Origin: Zoroaster sp. YZ-2022
Taxonomy: Eukaryota > Echinodermata > Asteroidea > Forcipulatida > Zoroasteridae
Assembly (NCBI GenBank): GCA_029582265.1
Contig: CM055831.1
Span: forward strand, 24,876,682-24,940,681
Direction of reading: 5' to 3'
Length of the DNA stretch: 64,000 nt
Part shown: positions 43,907 to 54,972 of the stretch, piece by piece
How positions within the stretch are numbered: position 1 is the stretch's first letter
Layout of the letters: the number at the start of each line of letters is the position of its first letter
The notes under the pieces: model-generated
What the model was told of the DNA's origin: nothing
Database searches by the model: none
Seen by the model: the letters and a program-made list of their open reading frames with translations, nothing else
Program-made: the position numbers and the translations under genes

Positions 43907-44659
43907 TTAAAAAAAATTGTTTTGACAATAGTCTAGAATTGTTTATTTATAATGGCACCTTATACTTGCCATAATTAGTTATTCAAGGCTAGGTTAAATT
44001 AATGAAATTGATCACAGTGTATTGTTTATTCCAATTTACAAGTGCTTGTGTTCTGACTGATATTGTTAGACTTCATGTAGTCATTATGCACAGAATAGCC
44101 TCGGTAGGGTCATTTATTGTGTGTTGTTCAGGCCCCCCAAAAAAGGTCTCTGATTTCTGATGTCCGCACATGTCACCTCTGGATAGCTCAAAATAACAGT
44201 TAACACCCCCATTCTGTGTTACAGGATTCCAGTCCTGTGTCTTTTCATATTTATTCCCTGCCACTAAAAAAAATCCGAGGCAGAACCCTGGAAAGTACAT
44301 ATTTAACAGCACACAGATGTTAAACGCATGATGTACAATGCAAACTAAATGATAAAACATCAATGCCAGAAAGATGTCCACATTAATAAAGACTCTAGGA
44401 GTGAGTCGTGGTGATGGCACTTTGAAAATAGCTTTAAAAGATGCGTGGAACCTTCCTTTAATAATACAGTGATGAACCTGCAGGAGGAATGTATCAAAAG
44501 GTGTACTTTTTGTAGATAATGCTACATACAGTGTTCTTGTCGGGCATACAATGGCGTGTCTGGCCACTACCCTTTAGAAATATACAGAAACTCTTTGAAG
44601 TTGCTGATATGCAATCGATACGTATCATACAATGTGCATGCTTTTCTTCAGTGGAACCA

Positions 44660-45990
44660 GAACTCGTGTACTAACCTAGTCCACGGCATAGTACCAGGGG
44701 TGCGTTCCACTTGCGTGAACGTTGCAAAACGTTAGCCAACGTTTGCAAACAATTTCGAGTGGAACCAATTGTGCGCCGCCAACGTTGGCGAACGTTAGCA
44801 ACAGACGACGAACGTACATGTAGTTTTGAGGTGTTCATGGTTGTTCAAATGTTGCGCTCACAATTAAATCGGTTCCACTTTGACACATCGTCACCAAACG
44901 TTCGTGCAAACGTTTGTGATACATTCGTGCAAGCGGAATGCAGCCCAGAAGTCTGTTACCTACATGTACATGAAGTGTGCCACTCATGTACTAAGCTAGT
45001 CCACGGCACAGTACCAGAAGTCTATTACCTACATGAAGCGTGCCACTCGTGTACTAACCTAGTCCACGGCACAGTACCAGAAGTCTATTACCTACATGTA
45101 CATGAAGTGTGTGACTCGTGTACTAACCTAGTCCACGGCACCAGAAGTCTATTACCTACATGAAGTGTGCCACTCGTGTATTAACCTAGTCCACGGCATT
45201 GTACCAGAAGTCTATTACCTACAATGTACATGAAGTGTGCCACTCGTGTACTAACCTACATGTAGTCCACGGCACCAGAAGTCTATTACCTACATGAAGT
45301 TTGCCACTCGTGTACTAACCTACATTGTAGTTCACGGCATACTACCAGAAGTCTATTACATGTACCTACATGAAGTGTTACACTCGTGTACATAACCTAG
45401 TTCACGGCATAGTACCACAAGTCTATTACCTACATGAAGTGTGCCACTCATCTGCTAACCTAGTCCACAGAATAGCACTCCAAGAAGAATGGATTTGGCC
45501 CATTCGTGACGTTTTGTTTCACAAACTGACGCACAAGGTCTCAAAAAGAAGCATTGCACTCTGGGAGACTTACCCGGAGTGTGAGAAAACTATCTCGCGC
45601 GCGCACCTTAGCATTCAGCACGTTCTCCACACAGCTGATGGTTCGCTCGTGTCTAGTTTAAGATTGCGTCAAGATCTCGAGGAAATAGTTTGTGGAAACG
45701 CCTACCTTTTCACAGATTATCAATAAAAGATGACAGATGTTGTCTTGACCAGTAACATTTTATGCATTTCTATGCTGGATAGCTCGAAGTACATGTAACA
45801 CCCCCATTCTGTGTATAGTACATTTCATAGTTTCGTGTGGAAACGCCTATCCCATGATACCCCATGGCAGGCCTAGCAGGGGGAGCAAAACCCGTAACCG
45901 AGCTTGTTGTGCGTGCGCACATTTGGAGTACATGTACAATGCTGTGGTATGGATTACAGCAGGCTGGCACACTTCATGTAGGTAATAGAC
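44660..45990. mobile_element. AGAAGTCTATTACC element whose left end has become a minisatellite
   Basis: 44660-45480 carries about ten units of CAGAAGTCTATTACCTACAT..GAAGTGTGCCACTCGTGTAC..TAACCTAGTCCACGGCA (roughly 55-65 bp, variable ATGTACAT insertions). 45485-45700 is the body shared with 37580-37730, and 45830-45990 matches 37735-37882 up to the inverted end. A short repeat CTTCTGAACC x4 follows at 45994-46024. Confidence 0.85.
44697..44949. mobile_element. GGGTGCGTTCCACTTGC inverted-repeat MITE
   Basis: GGGGTGCGTTCCACTTGCGT at the left and CGTGCAAGCGGAATGCAGCCC at the right (within 21 bases, partially matched). Repeated AACGTT words and the pair GAGTGGAACC/GGTTCCACTT inside. It interrupts the roughly 60-bp array after CATAGTACCAG. 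Confidence 0.75.
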
Positions 45991-46074
45991 TTCTGAACCT
46001 TCTGAACCTTCTGAACCTTCTGAAGTTGTAGTCAGCAGGGCGAATCTAGTCCGCATGTTGCTAACTTTATGGTG

Positions 46075-46270
46075 CAGCTTATGCACACTAGAGTGTGTTG
46101 AGCTTTTGTTTGAAGCTCTCGTATGATGTGGATGAAACTACATGGTGAGCCAGGTTATTCCATGCTTTACCAGTCCGTGAAAAATTTGAAGACGTCCTTA
46201 ATTGCAAATGGAATCTCAATATGGTAGTTGCGGTTTCTTCTTCAACCATAGGTGGAACCTATTGGCTGTG
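46075..46270 (-). mobile_element. LINE reverse-transcriptase C-terminal fragment (second family)
   Basis: On the minus strand the words TGKAWNNLAHHV and SYESFKQKLNTL read in frame. W-N-x-L then F-K-x-x-L is typical of the extreme C-terminus of CR1/L2-like LINE reverse transcriptases. No more of the protein is present. Confidence 0.55.
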
Positions 46271-47200
46271 GCTGTTAGACATGTAGAATTAAAGCAATCT
46301 CTTTCTTCATCACACGGCCTTTGATATCAACAAGGCCATCTCTGAAGGAATCCCAGCCATTAATACCCTAATTACTTGAGACCTTGCCCAGGCTAACTTG
46401 AGCCAGTTCCTGGGGGCCAGAGGCTGTCATGCTGCAGGCATGAACTCGGAGTATGTGATGATGCACAGGCTAATCATGCAGACTGAAGCAGTGCAACCCT
46501 CTGTGTAGGACAGAGCTGACGTTTCAAATTGCATTTCAGACAAGTTTAGTTTTTTTTATGGAAGCTGACCAGGAAAACTTAATTTTTGGAACATGACAGA
46601 ATGGTAAAGAATGTTGAAACAAAAAATGTAGAAAAAAGTCAGTATTTATTTAATTATACAGATTGGGAAAAAACATGATTCGGGAACAATGCATGTATAC
46701 TACTCGAAACAATTTAGGGAACACCGGATTTTCAACATCAAATAGGTTTGAAATGTTCCATGAACCGGGATTTTCATTTGCAACCCCCTCTCTCTTTCAG
46801 TAGTCATGTCATGGAAATGTGTAATCACTACATGCATCCTTTATCATCTGTTTCATTGTGCAGTTGTTTCTCATCAATTCTGTGAAACATTGTGTTTAAA
46901 TGTTATCAGGCATGATATTCTTCCTAAGGTTCTTTTCAGAACCTGTACCTCAGCTTTGCGATAGTTGAGATAAACACATGGTGTATAACGCAAACCGAGA
47001 TGATATCAGTACTCCACAATGCACAGCCTCAAATCTTGTAAATGTCTTGCTGCTGTGTTCTTTGCAAAGAGCAAAATCCAAGATCTGATTATGTGTCATA
47101 TAGGCCTATATATATTGTATTTATGTGTAATGACCTTAACATTTATTAACATGAACATGTGTGCATGCACCTTCTCATTGCTGTGACAGCTTCTGTCTAA

Positions 47201-47608
47201 GGCCAGGCCATACAAAAAAAGTCTTCAGTTTCTGGGTCTCCACGCGCGTCCCATCAGACCCGCACATTTTTAATTTTCTTTTCTTTTTTTTTGCTATGAA
47301 ATGATATCCAATTGCAGCCAAAATTGCTGGGCCGATTGGAATTCTGCCGTGCTGTGTTTTAAATGACCTTTTCACAGAGGGGTATGAACGTTTGCCCAAT
47401 TTGTGAGGCCTCTCTAAGCCACCATACTTACGTATAAAACATGGGAAATTTGGTCTGCTTGCAATAAACGCGTATATCACATATTTCACTCGTTGGCAAA
47501 AAAAAAGATCACCAAAAAAAAAAAAAAAATTTTTTTAAAGGCGTCATGACACTGATTTTGAAGTCGACCTACTGTATGACCAGAAACTGGAGATTTTATT
47601 TGTTGGCC
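47201..47608. mobile_element. GGCC MITE (Harbinger-like)
   Basis: GGCCAGGCCATACAAAAAAA..GTCTTCAGTTTCTGGG on the left; CCAGAAACTGGAGA..GTTGGCC on the right; family core AATTGCAGCCAAAATTGCTG present. A truncated piece of the same family is at 48304-48400. Confidence 0.75.
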
Positions 47609-47639
47609 TAGTGTCCATGTTTGTTAATTGTGTACATTT

Positions 47640-48045
47640 GTCTGTAAACGCATCCATACTTTATAATAATGAAGAGATATCTACAGAAACCAACCAATGT
47701 CTGTAAATGCATCTATACTTCATAATAATCATGAGATATGTAGAGAAACCAACCAATGTCTGTAAATGCATCCATACTTTATAAGAATCAAGAGATATGT
47801 AGAGAAACCAACCAATGTCTGTAAATGCATCCATACTTTATAAGAATCAAGAGATATGTAGAGAAACCAACCAATGTCTGTAAATGTATCCGTACTTTAT
47901 AAGAATCAAGAGATATGTAGAGAAACCAACCAATGTCTGTAAATGCATCCGTACTTTATAAGAATCAAGAGATATGTACAGAAACCAACCAATGTCTGTA
48001 AATGCATCCATACTTTATAAGAATCAAGAGAGATGTAGAGAAACC
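47640..48045. repeat. 59-bp-period tandem repeat, about 6.5 copies
   Basis: Unit: TCTGTAAATGCATCCATACT, TTATAAGAATCAAGAGATAT, GTAGAGAAACCAACCAATG. Copies differ by a few bases. Non-coding. The stretch from 48.4 to 49.2 kb that follows holds no feature I can name beyond a C tract at 49179-49199. Confidence 0.9.
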
Positions 48046-49259
48046 TGTGAAGAGTTTCAGCTCATTCCATTGTGTCATGAACGAGAAAGAAGCCAAAATG
48101 CACTCAGATTGTTTGACTTTCATTCTAATATGGAAAATGAAATAATTGCAAATTAGTAATACGTGTACATTTCACATTTTTTCTTTAAAAAAAAGAAAAT
48201 GACCTGTCAGACAGAATCATTTCTCAGACTTTTTGATATCATCACCATCTTACCATCAAGTAAGTTTTTACGTGTAGAATATAATTCAGTAATTTTGTAA
48301 TTGGCCCCCAAAAAATCTCCAGTTTCTGGGCTCCACGCGTATTGCCTCAGACCTGCGCGTCGGCATTTTTAATTTTCTTATTTTTTTTGGCGTTTCTCTT
48401 AATCCACTGCCACTCAAAGAAATCTATTCAGACGGACTACCTGTAAGTGTTGAGAATTGATTGCATACCTGTGGTTGTCGGCTGTAAAGCAATCATGCCT
48501 GAATAATAAAAAATAATCGCGATACTATCAAAAATCACGTTATATATTTGACGATATAAATCTATTGCCTAAGCTTAGTTTTATGTAAAACTGTGATCAT
48601 GATTTATATTTTTCGAGATCACCAGTCGTGCTTAGGGGTTTCAATTACATTGAACATTGCCCAAGTATGTTGTTTATTTTCACCCTAATAAGTGGGACAA
48701 GTTCGGACAGCTTACCATGTGTTCATCTTCCAGGCATGCCCAGAGCCCAGATATTAGAATCTCGGTGTGCTTTCGGATCGAGTTAATGGAATCTTGTAAA
48801 GCCATGAAGTCCTGAACATTCTCCTGTAATCCCACTGCATTAGTGACCCTAGTGGCGACATGTTTTTGCGTTTGTCAGTGAACCTAAGCAAATCTTTTTT
48901 GGAGTTGATAAGATTAGGGATATAAATGCAGGGTAAAAGGCTGCGGTTGAACAAGAAAGGAATAAAATGATGCGTTAACATAACTTAAAACCAGTATTGT
49001 GCGTCTGCTGTAAATGTGAAATCCTGAACAGTACGTTCATGTAATGTACATGTACATGTCCAGTCTTGTAACAGTGCTACAATACATGTCAATGTCACAT
49101 GTGTATATTCTGACTATGATTTTGTAATTACATTTTTAATACTGTATACATTTTTAAATACATTTTAAACACTGTAGACCCCCCCCCCCCCCCCCCCCCA
49201 AAAAGTAAGTTTTTGACTGGTAAAACTTGCCAAGGTACATGTATATCTAGTGCACTTAA

Positions 49260-49888
49260 CCAGTTGACGTCGGGAATATTTATTTTTTTCCGGTCCCCCG
49301 TGCGCGTTTATTTTCAGTGAAAAATCTGAAAAAATTTCTAGCCATTAATAATTTTTTTTGTCAATGAAACTAAGTTCGGACACCCAAATAAACACCTTTA
49401 CTTATTGACATTTTGAGAATTAAATGGCTAGTTTTTAAATTACGGTTGTGTTTGTTCAGCACAATTAGACCGTTGGCAAGCCCCGATGCAACGGCCTATT
49501 AGCGACCAGCGCCCGGTCGAAAAGACGGCATACCTGGAGAGAGATCGAATGCCTCGTAAACAATGGATATAAATCCCTCTTTACAAATCCCTGGCTGGTA
49601 CGTCAAAGGAACAGGTCTTGGATAAACGGATTAGACAAAAATCAACGAAAAGAGTGAACTCGTTCAGTATTTGCAGTGCATTTTGTCCGGGGCCACCGAA
49701 CCGTGACCCCATGGACTCCGAGAAACGATTGCGTGTATACACGTCAGCCGCCACGACTGCACGCCACGTGTGGCGTGTTGACAAGTCTCCCGGTGACACA
49801 CACAAAAATCGGAATGCGTGATTAGACGCTCTCCGATCCGCTGTCCCAAAAAAAATTGCGTGTATACACGGCCTCCGAAGCGAACTGG
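49260..49888. mobile_element. TTAA-flanked CCAGTTGACGTCGGG element, second copy
   Basis: TTAA at 49256-49259 and 49889-49892, inside TGCACTTAA/TTAAAAGTCGAACAC; the unoccupied sequence GTGCACTTAAAAGTCGAACA is seen at 53808-53827. 629 bp, nearly identical to 38755-39388. Confidence 0.92.
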
Positions 49889-49910
49889 TTAAAAGTCGAA
49901 CACTTTCAAA

Positions 49911-50246
49911 CCTTTGTGGAGTGTCGTGGCCGAGTGGTCTAGCTTACCGGACTCAAGTTCTGGTGTTAGCAGCAGAATGTGGGTTCAAATTCCGGCCGTG
50001 ACACTTGTGTCCTTGAGCAAGACACTTAACCATAATTGCTTATAGGGGCAGAGGCAGTTTAACAACTGCCTTGTTCTGGACTAGTTACCCCTCCCAGTCC
50101 TATTCGCACCGTGAAGAGGCTGGTTATTAACTTGTCTTGTTTCGGTGCGAGGGGCTGGTTTCTTCAGTGTGGAGTTGTTGTACTCAACCCCACCTTGGAG
50201 TAGCCATTAGCTTTGTGTGGGGCGATTTGCAAAAAAAACAAAAACC
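49911..50246 (+). mobile_element. tRNA-derived SINE, type (i) body, full length
   Basis: tRNA-like head from about 49921 (GTGTCGTGGCCGAGTGGTCT; GTGGGTTCAAATTCCGGCC), then CTTGTGTCCTTGAGCAAGAC, GGGGCAGAGGCAGTTTAACA, TAGTTACCCCTCCCAGTCC and an A-rich tail. AAACCTT occurs on both sides (49906-49912 and about 50241-50247), a likely target duplication. Confidence 0.85.
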
Positions 50247-50887
50247 TTATGTGTAGTAAGTACATTTACAGGTTAAAAAGAGTCGACCGTTTTTGATTGG
50301 TAAAAGCATTGTCTGGTATTGTTCAGGGTGGTCAAAATGACAGTAAAAAAAAAGTCAAAAATTCCCCTGTGTGCACATTTGGGTCAACAGTCAAAACAGG
50401 CAGTTGACTGATTTTGACCACTATAGCTACTTGCCACTAAAGTGCAGCTAGAGTAGGCGGGTTAATAACACAGTGAACTGAACCTTTCCTTACAAAATAT
50501 GGATGCTTTTACATGCATTGTAACTTATATACTGGATTTAGCTAAACAAAATCTTTACTGCAGTGTTAGATGTACACGTCAATGCTCATAGTGTACCAGG
50601 TAAATCGTTAATTTGAAATCCTGTAACTGCAACCGGTTCCCTGCAGGGGTGTAACCCTAGCACCCCTTCTTTTGTTGACCTTGAGGTGGACCTTTCGGTT
50701 CAAGCTGGCAACTTTCCATCCATTTCTCGGCATGTGCCCAAGAAATATGGCATTTTATTACCTGACATCCAGTAAGTCGTATTTGATATGTTGTTTTAGC
50801 TTCAAGCTGTTCTAGTGTGTTTACACTGTCACCATCAATATTCACATTATAGTCATTAACTCTTTTTGGACGGTGCGCCCTTTTAGA

Positions 50888-52398
50888 TAAGCCTGCAAGT
50901 TTGCGGTTTTAAAATTATCCGTGTAACCGTATGTTTTGCGGTTACGGTTAACCGTAACCGACGTTCAAAGAAAAACAAAGAAAAAAAAAGTCTCGGTAAG
51001 TTTGTTCATAATCTTATTTGTTACCACGTGAACGGCAGATATTGTTCAAACATCGCTAATTTAAAGATCGTAATCGCAAACAAAAATGATATACACGTAT
51101 CAAGAACAGGTGAAGAACATTCCCCTGCCCCTATACAACGCCGACAAACGATGCCAAAATTCACTCTTGAAGACTGAAGTACGTACGTACGTGTACGTAA
51201 CAGACGAGCGTATGGGAAGTATTGTGTACGGAGATTACCTAGCCCCTGCCCCATTGGCTCTCAGCCAACATCGTTGACAGCCCGCGCCCAAAAAGAACCA
51301 ATCATGATGCACAGGTGTAGCGCGTGAAAGATATCCATTGTTTATCCGTCCGCCCAAACCCCATTGGCCAAAGTGGTTTAGCCCATGCCCAAATCTAACC
51401 ACTCACGATGCGTCAAGATTGGCGAAAGCCCGAGCACGTGGGAAAATAATGCTTTGTGTCTAGTATTATTATTTACGACCCAGATCGATTATTTTTAGGT
51501 CGAGTTTTGTTGAGGAACGGCGCTGGGTGATATTAAATGGACCATGGAGGATTCTTTATTTTCGTTAGGCTTCGGGAAAAACACCTTGGTCAACTTATGA
51601 GGGGAAAAAAGGCCGAACAGCATTTAATAAATTGAAAAGGAATAAAAGTCGAAACCACATTTAATAAATAGAGTAGACAACTAATGAAACACCAAACGCC
51701 AGCTCGATGCTACATAAACGGCACTTCACAAACTTGCCTCCACTTATCTTGTCAAAAAATGACCAGACTTGACTTCCCGTACGCGGCATATTTCCAAATG
51801 ATTAAGTCGCTATGAATTTCTTGACACGGAACTCACGGAAGATCGAATGAATTAAAATTACGGAATTGCAAAAGCAGGAATGAAAATTTCACAAATACCG
51901 TCACGTACGACCGTGGTCTAGTACTGTCTAGTACCTGTCTATAGAATGCACATGTCCAGCGCGTGCACAGTATTTATGCACACCTGGACTGTTTATATCT
52001 AGGTCAGCGGTATTCAATGCCGGTTCCGCCGTCCACCCTTTGATGTTTGAAGACAAATTAAGCGGTAACAAAATGCCACTCGCGCTACAGTTTCTTCTAA
52101 GAAATGCAACTACAAAGACGCCATTCAAGGAGAAAGGGCAATTACAAACACGCGGCATTCTAGACAAAGCAAGCGTCTGGTACTTTGTCACCAGCGTTCT
52201 CGGTCTAATCTTCAAAAGATCGGGATTTGTTTTTGCTCGCCCGCAACTTGATTGATGTCTTCTTCGCGTACTACGCTCCAAAAATGGAAGGGTCGATTTA
52301 AAAAAAATAGATTAAGGTTAACCGAACCGGAAAAACGTAACCGTGTAACCGTTTGAACGGTCGGTTAACCGTGTAACCGTGTAACCGTTGCAGGCTTA
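50888..52398. mobile_element. hAT-like element with TAAGCCTGCAA ends, 1,511 bp
   Basis: TAAGCCTGCAA and TTGCAGGCTTA are perfect inverted ends; CTTTTAGA is duplicated at 50880-50887 and 52399-52406 (8 bp, as in hAT). Subterminal GTGTAACCGT/ACGGTTAACC words are numerous on both sides. The middle has CCATTGGCC boxes and mixed short frames of 60-117 codons with no recognised domain. Confidence 0.88.
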
Positions 52399-52763
52399 CT
52401 TTTAGAAGCCCATATGCGCGTCGTAATCGGACGGTGCGCCCTTTTAGAAGCCCAACGCGCACACGACATAGGCCCGACGTCATCACCTGACAACATAGTT
52501 GTGTTTTGACTTGTTTAGACAACAGAATACGCAACTAACCAATAAGAATTCGAGGTCATGTACCTTCAATGCAAATTAGCTAATAAATATTGACTATTGA
52601 TGACGTTTATGACTACGAGAACAGACGAAACACTCCGATCCGATCAGCTCAGATTGTGTCAAGTTTTTGTTTACTTTAATTACACATGACCCTATGCAGT
52701 TTACCACACACGTTGAATTAAAAATGGCGGCCTCCATGGAACTCACAACAAGATGCGAAACAC

Positions 52764-52868
52764 ATGATATTTTCATGGAATTATGAAGTGGGAAGTGCTG
52801 ATGAAGGTGATTATGCTGACGATGTTGACTTTGAACACCCTGACAGTGATGGAAGTTTTGATTTTTAG
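52764..52868 (+). other. Short acidic reading frame, possible transposase N-terminal remnant
   Basis: 34 codons starting MIFSWNYEVGSADEGDYADD and ending in SDGSFDF then TAG. Acidic, Asp/Glu-rich leaders are common in piggyBac transposases and the frame lies inside a TTAA-flanked element, but there is no catalytic domain. This assignment is inference only. Confidence 0.2.
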
Positions 52869-53377
52869 GGAAAAAATGTCCGTAAAAGCTGTTAATCTGA
52901 GGTCATATGTATCAAGTACAATAGCGATATAGCGATACGGTATGTTGTATCAATGTTGTAAATTATGATTTGTGTTACATAAACAGTGGGTTTCAAACCA
53001 TTATGGGTAATATTATTATGCCCTGACATATTCTAACATAAACAAACCACCTTTGTTTATCATACAATGTATATTTCCAATACCTTGTAGATTTATTGAT
53101 GTTTATTCTGCGGAACGATAAACATATGTTTATATTTGGATGGCTGCAATGCATTATGGGTATTCCCAACATGACCCCCATCTCAATATTCACACTCAGT
53201 AAGTCATATCCTTTATTTTGATACCTTACTCTCTTCAATTGGCAAAAGATGAAAAATATTGCTAATAATTTCCACACTTGACCTTGATGTTTAGAGTATC
53301 AAATTACAGTATCAAATTACACTAATTACATTAATTCCATCCACACATGTAAAATAACTCCGGCTAGAAAGAGTTAA

Positions 53378-53747
53378 CCCTCCTACAGGTTTAACAATCA
53401 AAGACACTCAAAATTTGTATGTAACTCGATCCCAACCCATTGACTTTGTGCAGTGCACTCAAATAAATGCAAGGACATGTGGCTATGGTAGGAGGTCAAG
53501 CCAAAACCACTCGACTGTATCTGAGTCTGCTGCTAACTTATGCAGTACGTACACAGCTCTGTGTGACTCTGCATATAACTTATGTAGGACATACACAAGT
53601 GTGATTGACTTTGCCACTAACTCCAGCACTCTTAGAGAAAAATACACGTGTGAACAATTGGCAATGCAACCAAAAATACTCAAGTGACTGTCTGTGGGTG
53701 CGGTGCTTACTGGGCCAAATTTCAGCCTGGGCATAGGAATTGGAAGG
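53378..53747. mobile_element. TTAA-flanked CCCTCCTACAGG element (inverted relative of 21.2 kb copy)
   Basis: It begins right at the TTAA that ends the preceding element (53374-53377) and ends GGCATAGGAATTGGAAGG before TTAA 53748-53751. The body is the reverse complement of the 21207-21553 body (CAATCAAAGACACTCAAAAT, CCCATTGACTTTGTGCAGTG). Confidence 0.82.
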
Positions 53748-53751
53748 TTAA

Positions 53752-54069
53752 ACTGCAATGATCAAAATCAGTCAAAATGTTGACTGTACTCACCAAGGTA
53801 TATCTAGTGCACTTAAAAGTCGAACACTGTCAAACCTTATGTGTAGTGTGTAAGTACATTTACAGGTCAAAATGAGTCCACCGTTTTTGACCGGTAAAAG
53901 CATTGCCTTGTATTGTTGAGGGTGGTCAAAATGACAGCCGAAACCAGTCAAAAATGCCCCTGTGTTGCACATTTAGGTCAACAGTCAAAACAGGCAGTTG
54001 ACTGATTTTGACCACTGTAGCTACACTGTACTTGCCATTGAAGTTCAGTTCAGGAGAAGTTCAGGAGGG
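53752..54069. mobile_element. GTCAAAA-family TTAA element
   Basis: From TTAA 53748-53751 to TTAA 54070-54073; right end AGTTCAGGAGGG; body as 10948-11255 reversed. It supplies the unoccupied form of the site used at 49256. Confidence 0.8.
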
Positions 54070-54288
54070 TTAATTGGACATTCTCTACACTTACAATTGA
54101 TGCGCTTGCTGAGTCTAGGTACTAGACCTTTTTTCATGGAGCAACCACCTGGTTTTTATGTACAAGTCAATTGGAACTAGATTAAGGCTTATGTCCTAAA
54201 TAGGCTGGTGCCTTTTATCATCTGATTTTAGATTCGCAGTCAGGGAACCAGACTACATGGACGCACTTTGAGAAAAGTCTACTAATAA

Positions 54289-54597
54289 CCCTAACCTTCC
54301 CAAATCTAAAGTGATAGTTAGCTAAAGTGAAGGATTTTGAAGGATTGAGGTTATTAGGCATACTTGCCTTTCCATGGTACATGTACATCCATGTTTGTTG
54401 TAGTGATTGCAAGGTCAGTGCTTGGGTCAGTGGACACTGTTTATTGCTCCATGCATGCAGGGAGGGTCCCTGGCCATGTACATGTATCACAGATTAGAAA
54501 CACATGTGTGCATACATGTCATGTGCTTGCTTTACTACTGAAGGATTTTGGAGGATTCAGGTCATGTATTTAAGCAAATGGGCCTAGTGAGTTAGGG
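54289..54597. mobile_element. CCCTAAC-family element, inverted, with one 44-bp unit
   Basis: CCCTAACCTTCCCAAATC at the left, GGCCTAGTGAGTTAGGGG at the right. Reversed body of 43654-43906 plus a single copy of the unit (TTTAAGCAAATGGGCCTAG). The TTAA flanks are decayed to ATAA and GTA. Confidence 0.8.
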
Positions 54598-54784
54598 GTA
54601 TAGATCGATGTACTATTATTGGATTTTATCATGGTTCTCCTAGACAGACAGGAAGTTATTTTTTATTTTTTTAAAAACTGTCATCTAGTTCTTCAGCTAT
54701 TGAAACTACTTTTGAGCACCGTTGTTACCTGGGAAAATAACATCTTTGCTGTCGGTGACCCTCATTATTATTTCCTCAATCCAG

Positions 54785-54972
54785 GCTTTCTCTTGCCTCA
54801 TCACCCGCCCAAAGTCTGACCGACCCAGCCTTTCGCATTCACTGATAGATGAGAAGCGAGCACCCTCAACATGGCGTCCTTCAACAAGGCAGCCGAGAAA
54901 CTGACGCTGAAAATATTCCAGCCTAATGGAAGCTTCAACTCGGTCAAGTGTATGGAAACGACTGATATTAAG
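54785..54972 (+). CDS. PTK2: FAK first coding exon with 5' UTR
   Basis: Coding from ATG 54871 (34 codons, phase 0 end) to donor GTAAAG at 54973. An acceptor-like ATTTCCTCAATCCAG ends at 54784, so the exon probably begins at 54785 with 86 nt of 5' UTR. Any upstream non-coding exon and the promoter are not located. TCAACATGG gives a reasonable start context. Confidence 0.88.

Larger units (their letters stand above)
49206..50464. mobile_element. GTCAAAA-family TTAA element carrying a TTAA element and a SINE
   Basis: Outer pieces: 49206-49255, 49889-49910 and 50247-50464 (ends AGAGTAGGCGGG then TTAA). Together they follow the order seen unbroken at 53752-54069. The first break holds 49260-49888, the second the SINE 49911-50246. 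Confidence 0.85.
50860..53373. mobile_element. TTAA-flanked CTCTTT-ended element, 2.5 kb, split by a hAT-like element
   Basis: TTAA at 50856-50859 and 53374-53377; inverted ends CTCTTTTTGGACGG and GGCTAGAAAGAG (six bases perfect). It repeats ACGGTGCGCCCTTTTAGA inside. It is the largest TTAA-flanked unit here and the best candidate for a broken autonomous piggyBac-like element, although only a short acidic frame (52764-52868) could be coding. Confidence 0.6.

Noticed and set aside
44073..44567. 164-codon minus-strand frame
   Set aside because: No recognisable domain; part of it overlaps a dispersed segment also found near 45780, and no splice or start support was found.
51928..52281. 117-codon minus-strand frame inside the hAT-like element
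   Set aside because: No domain recognised; overlapping frames on the other strand are equally open.
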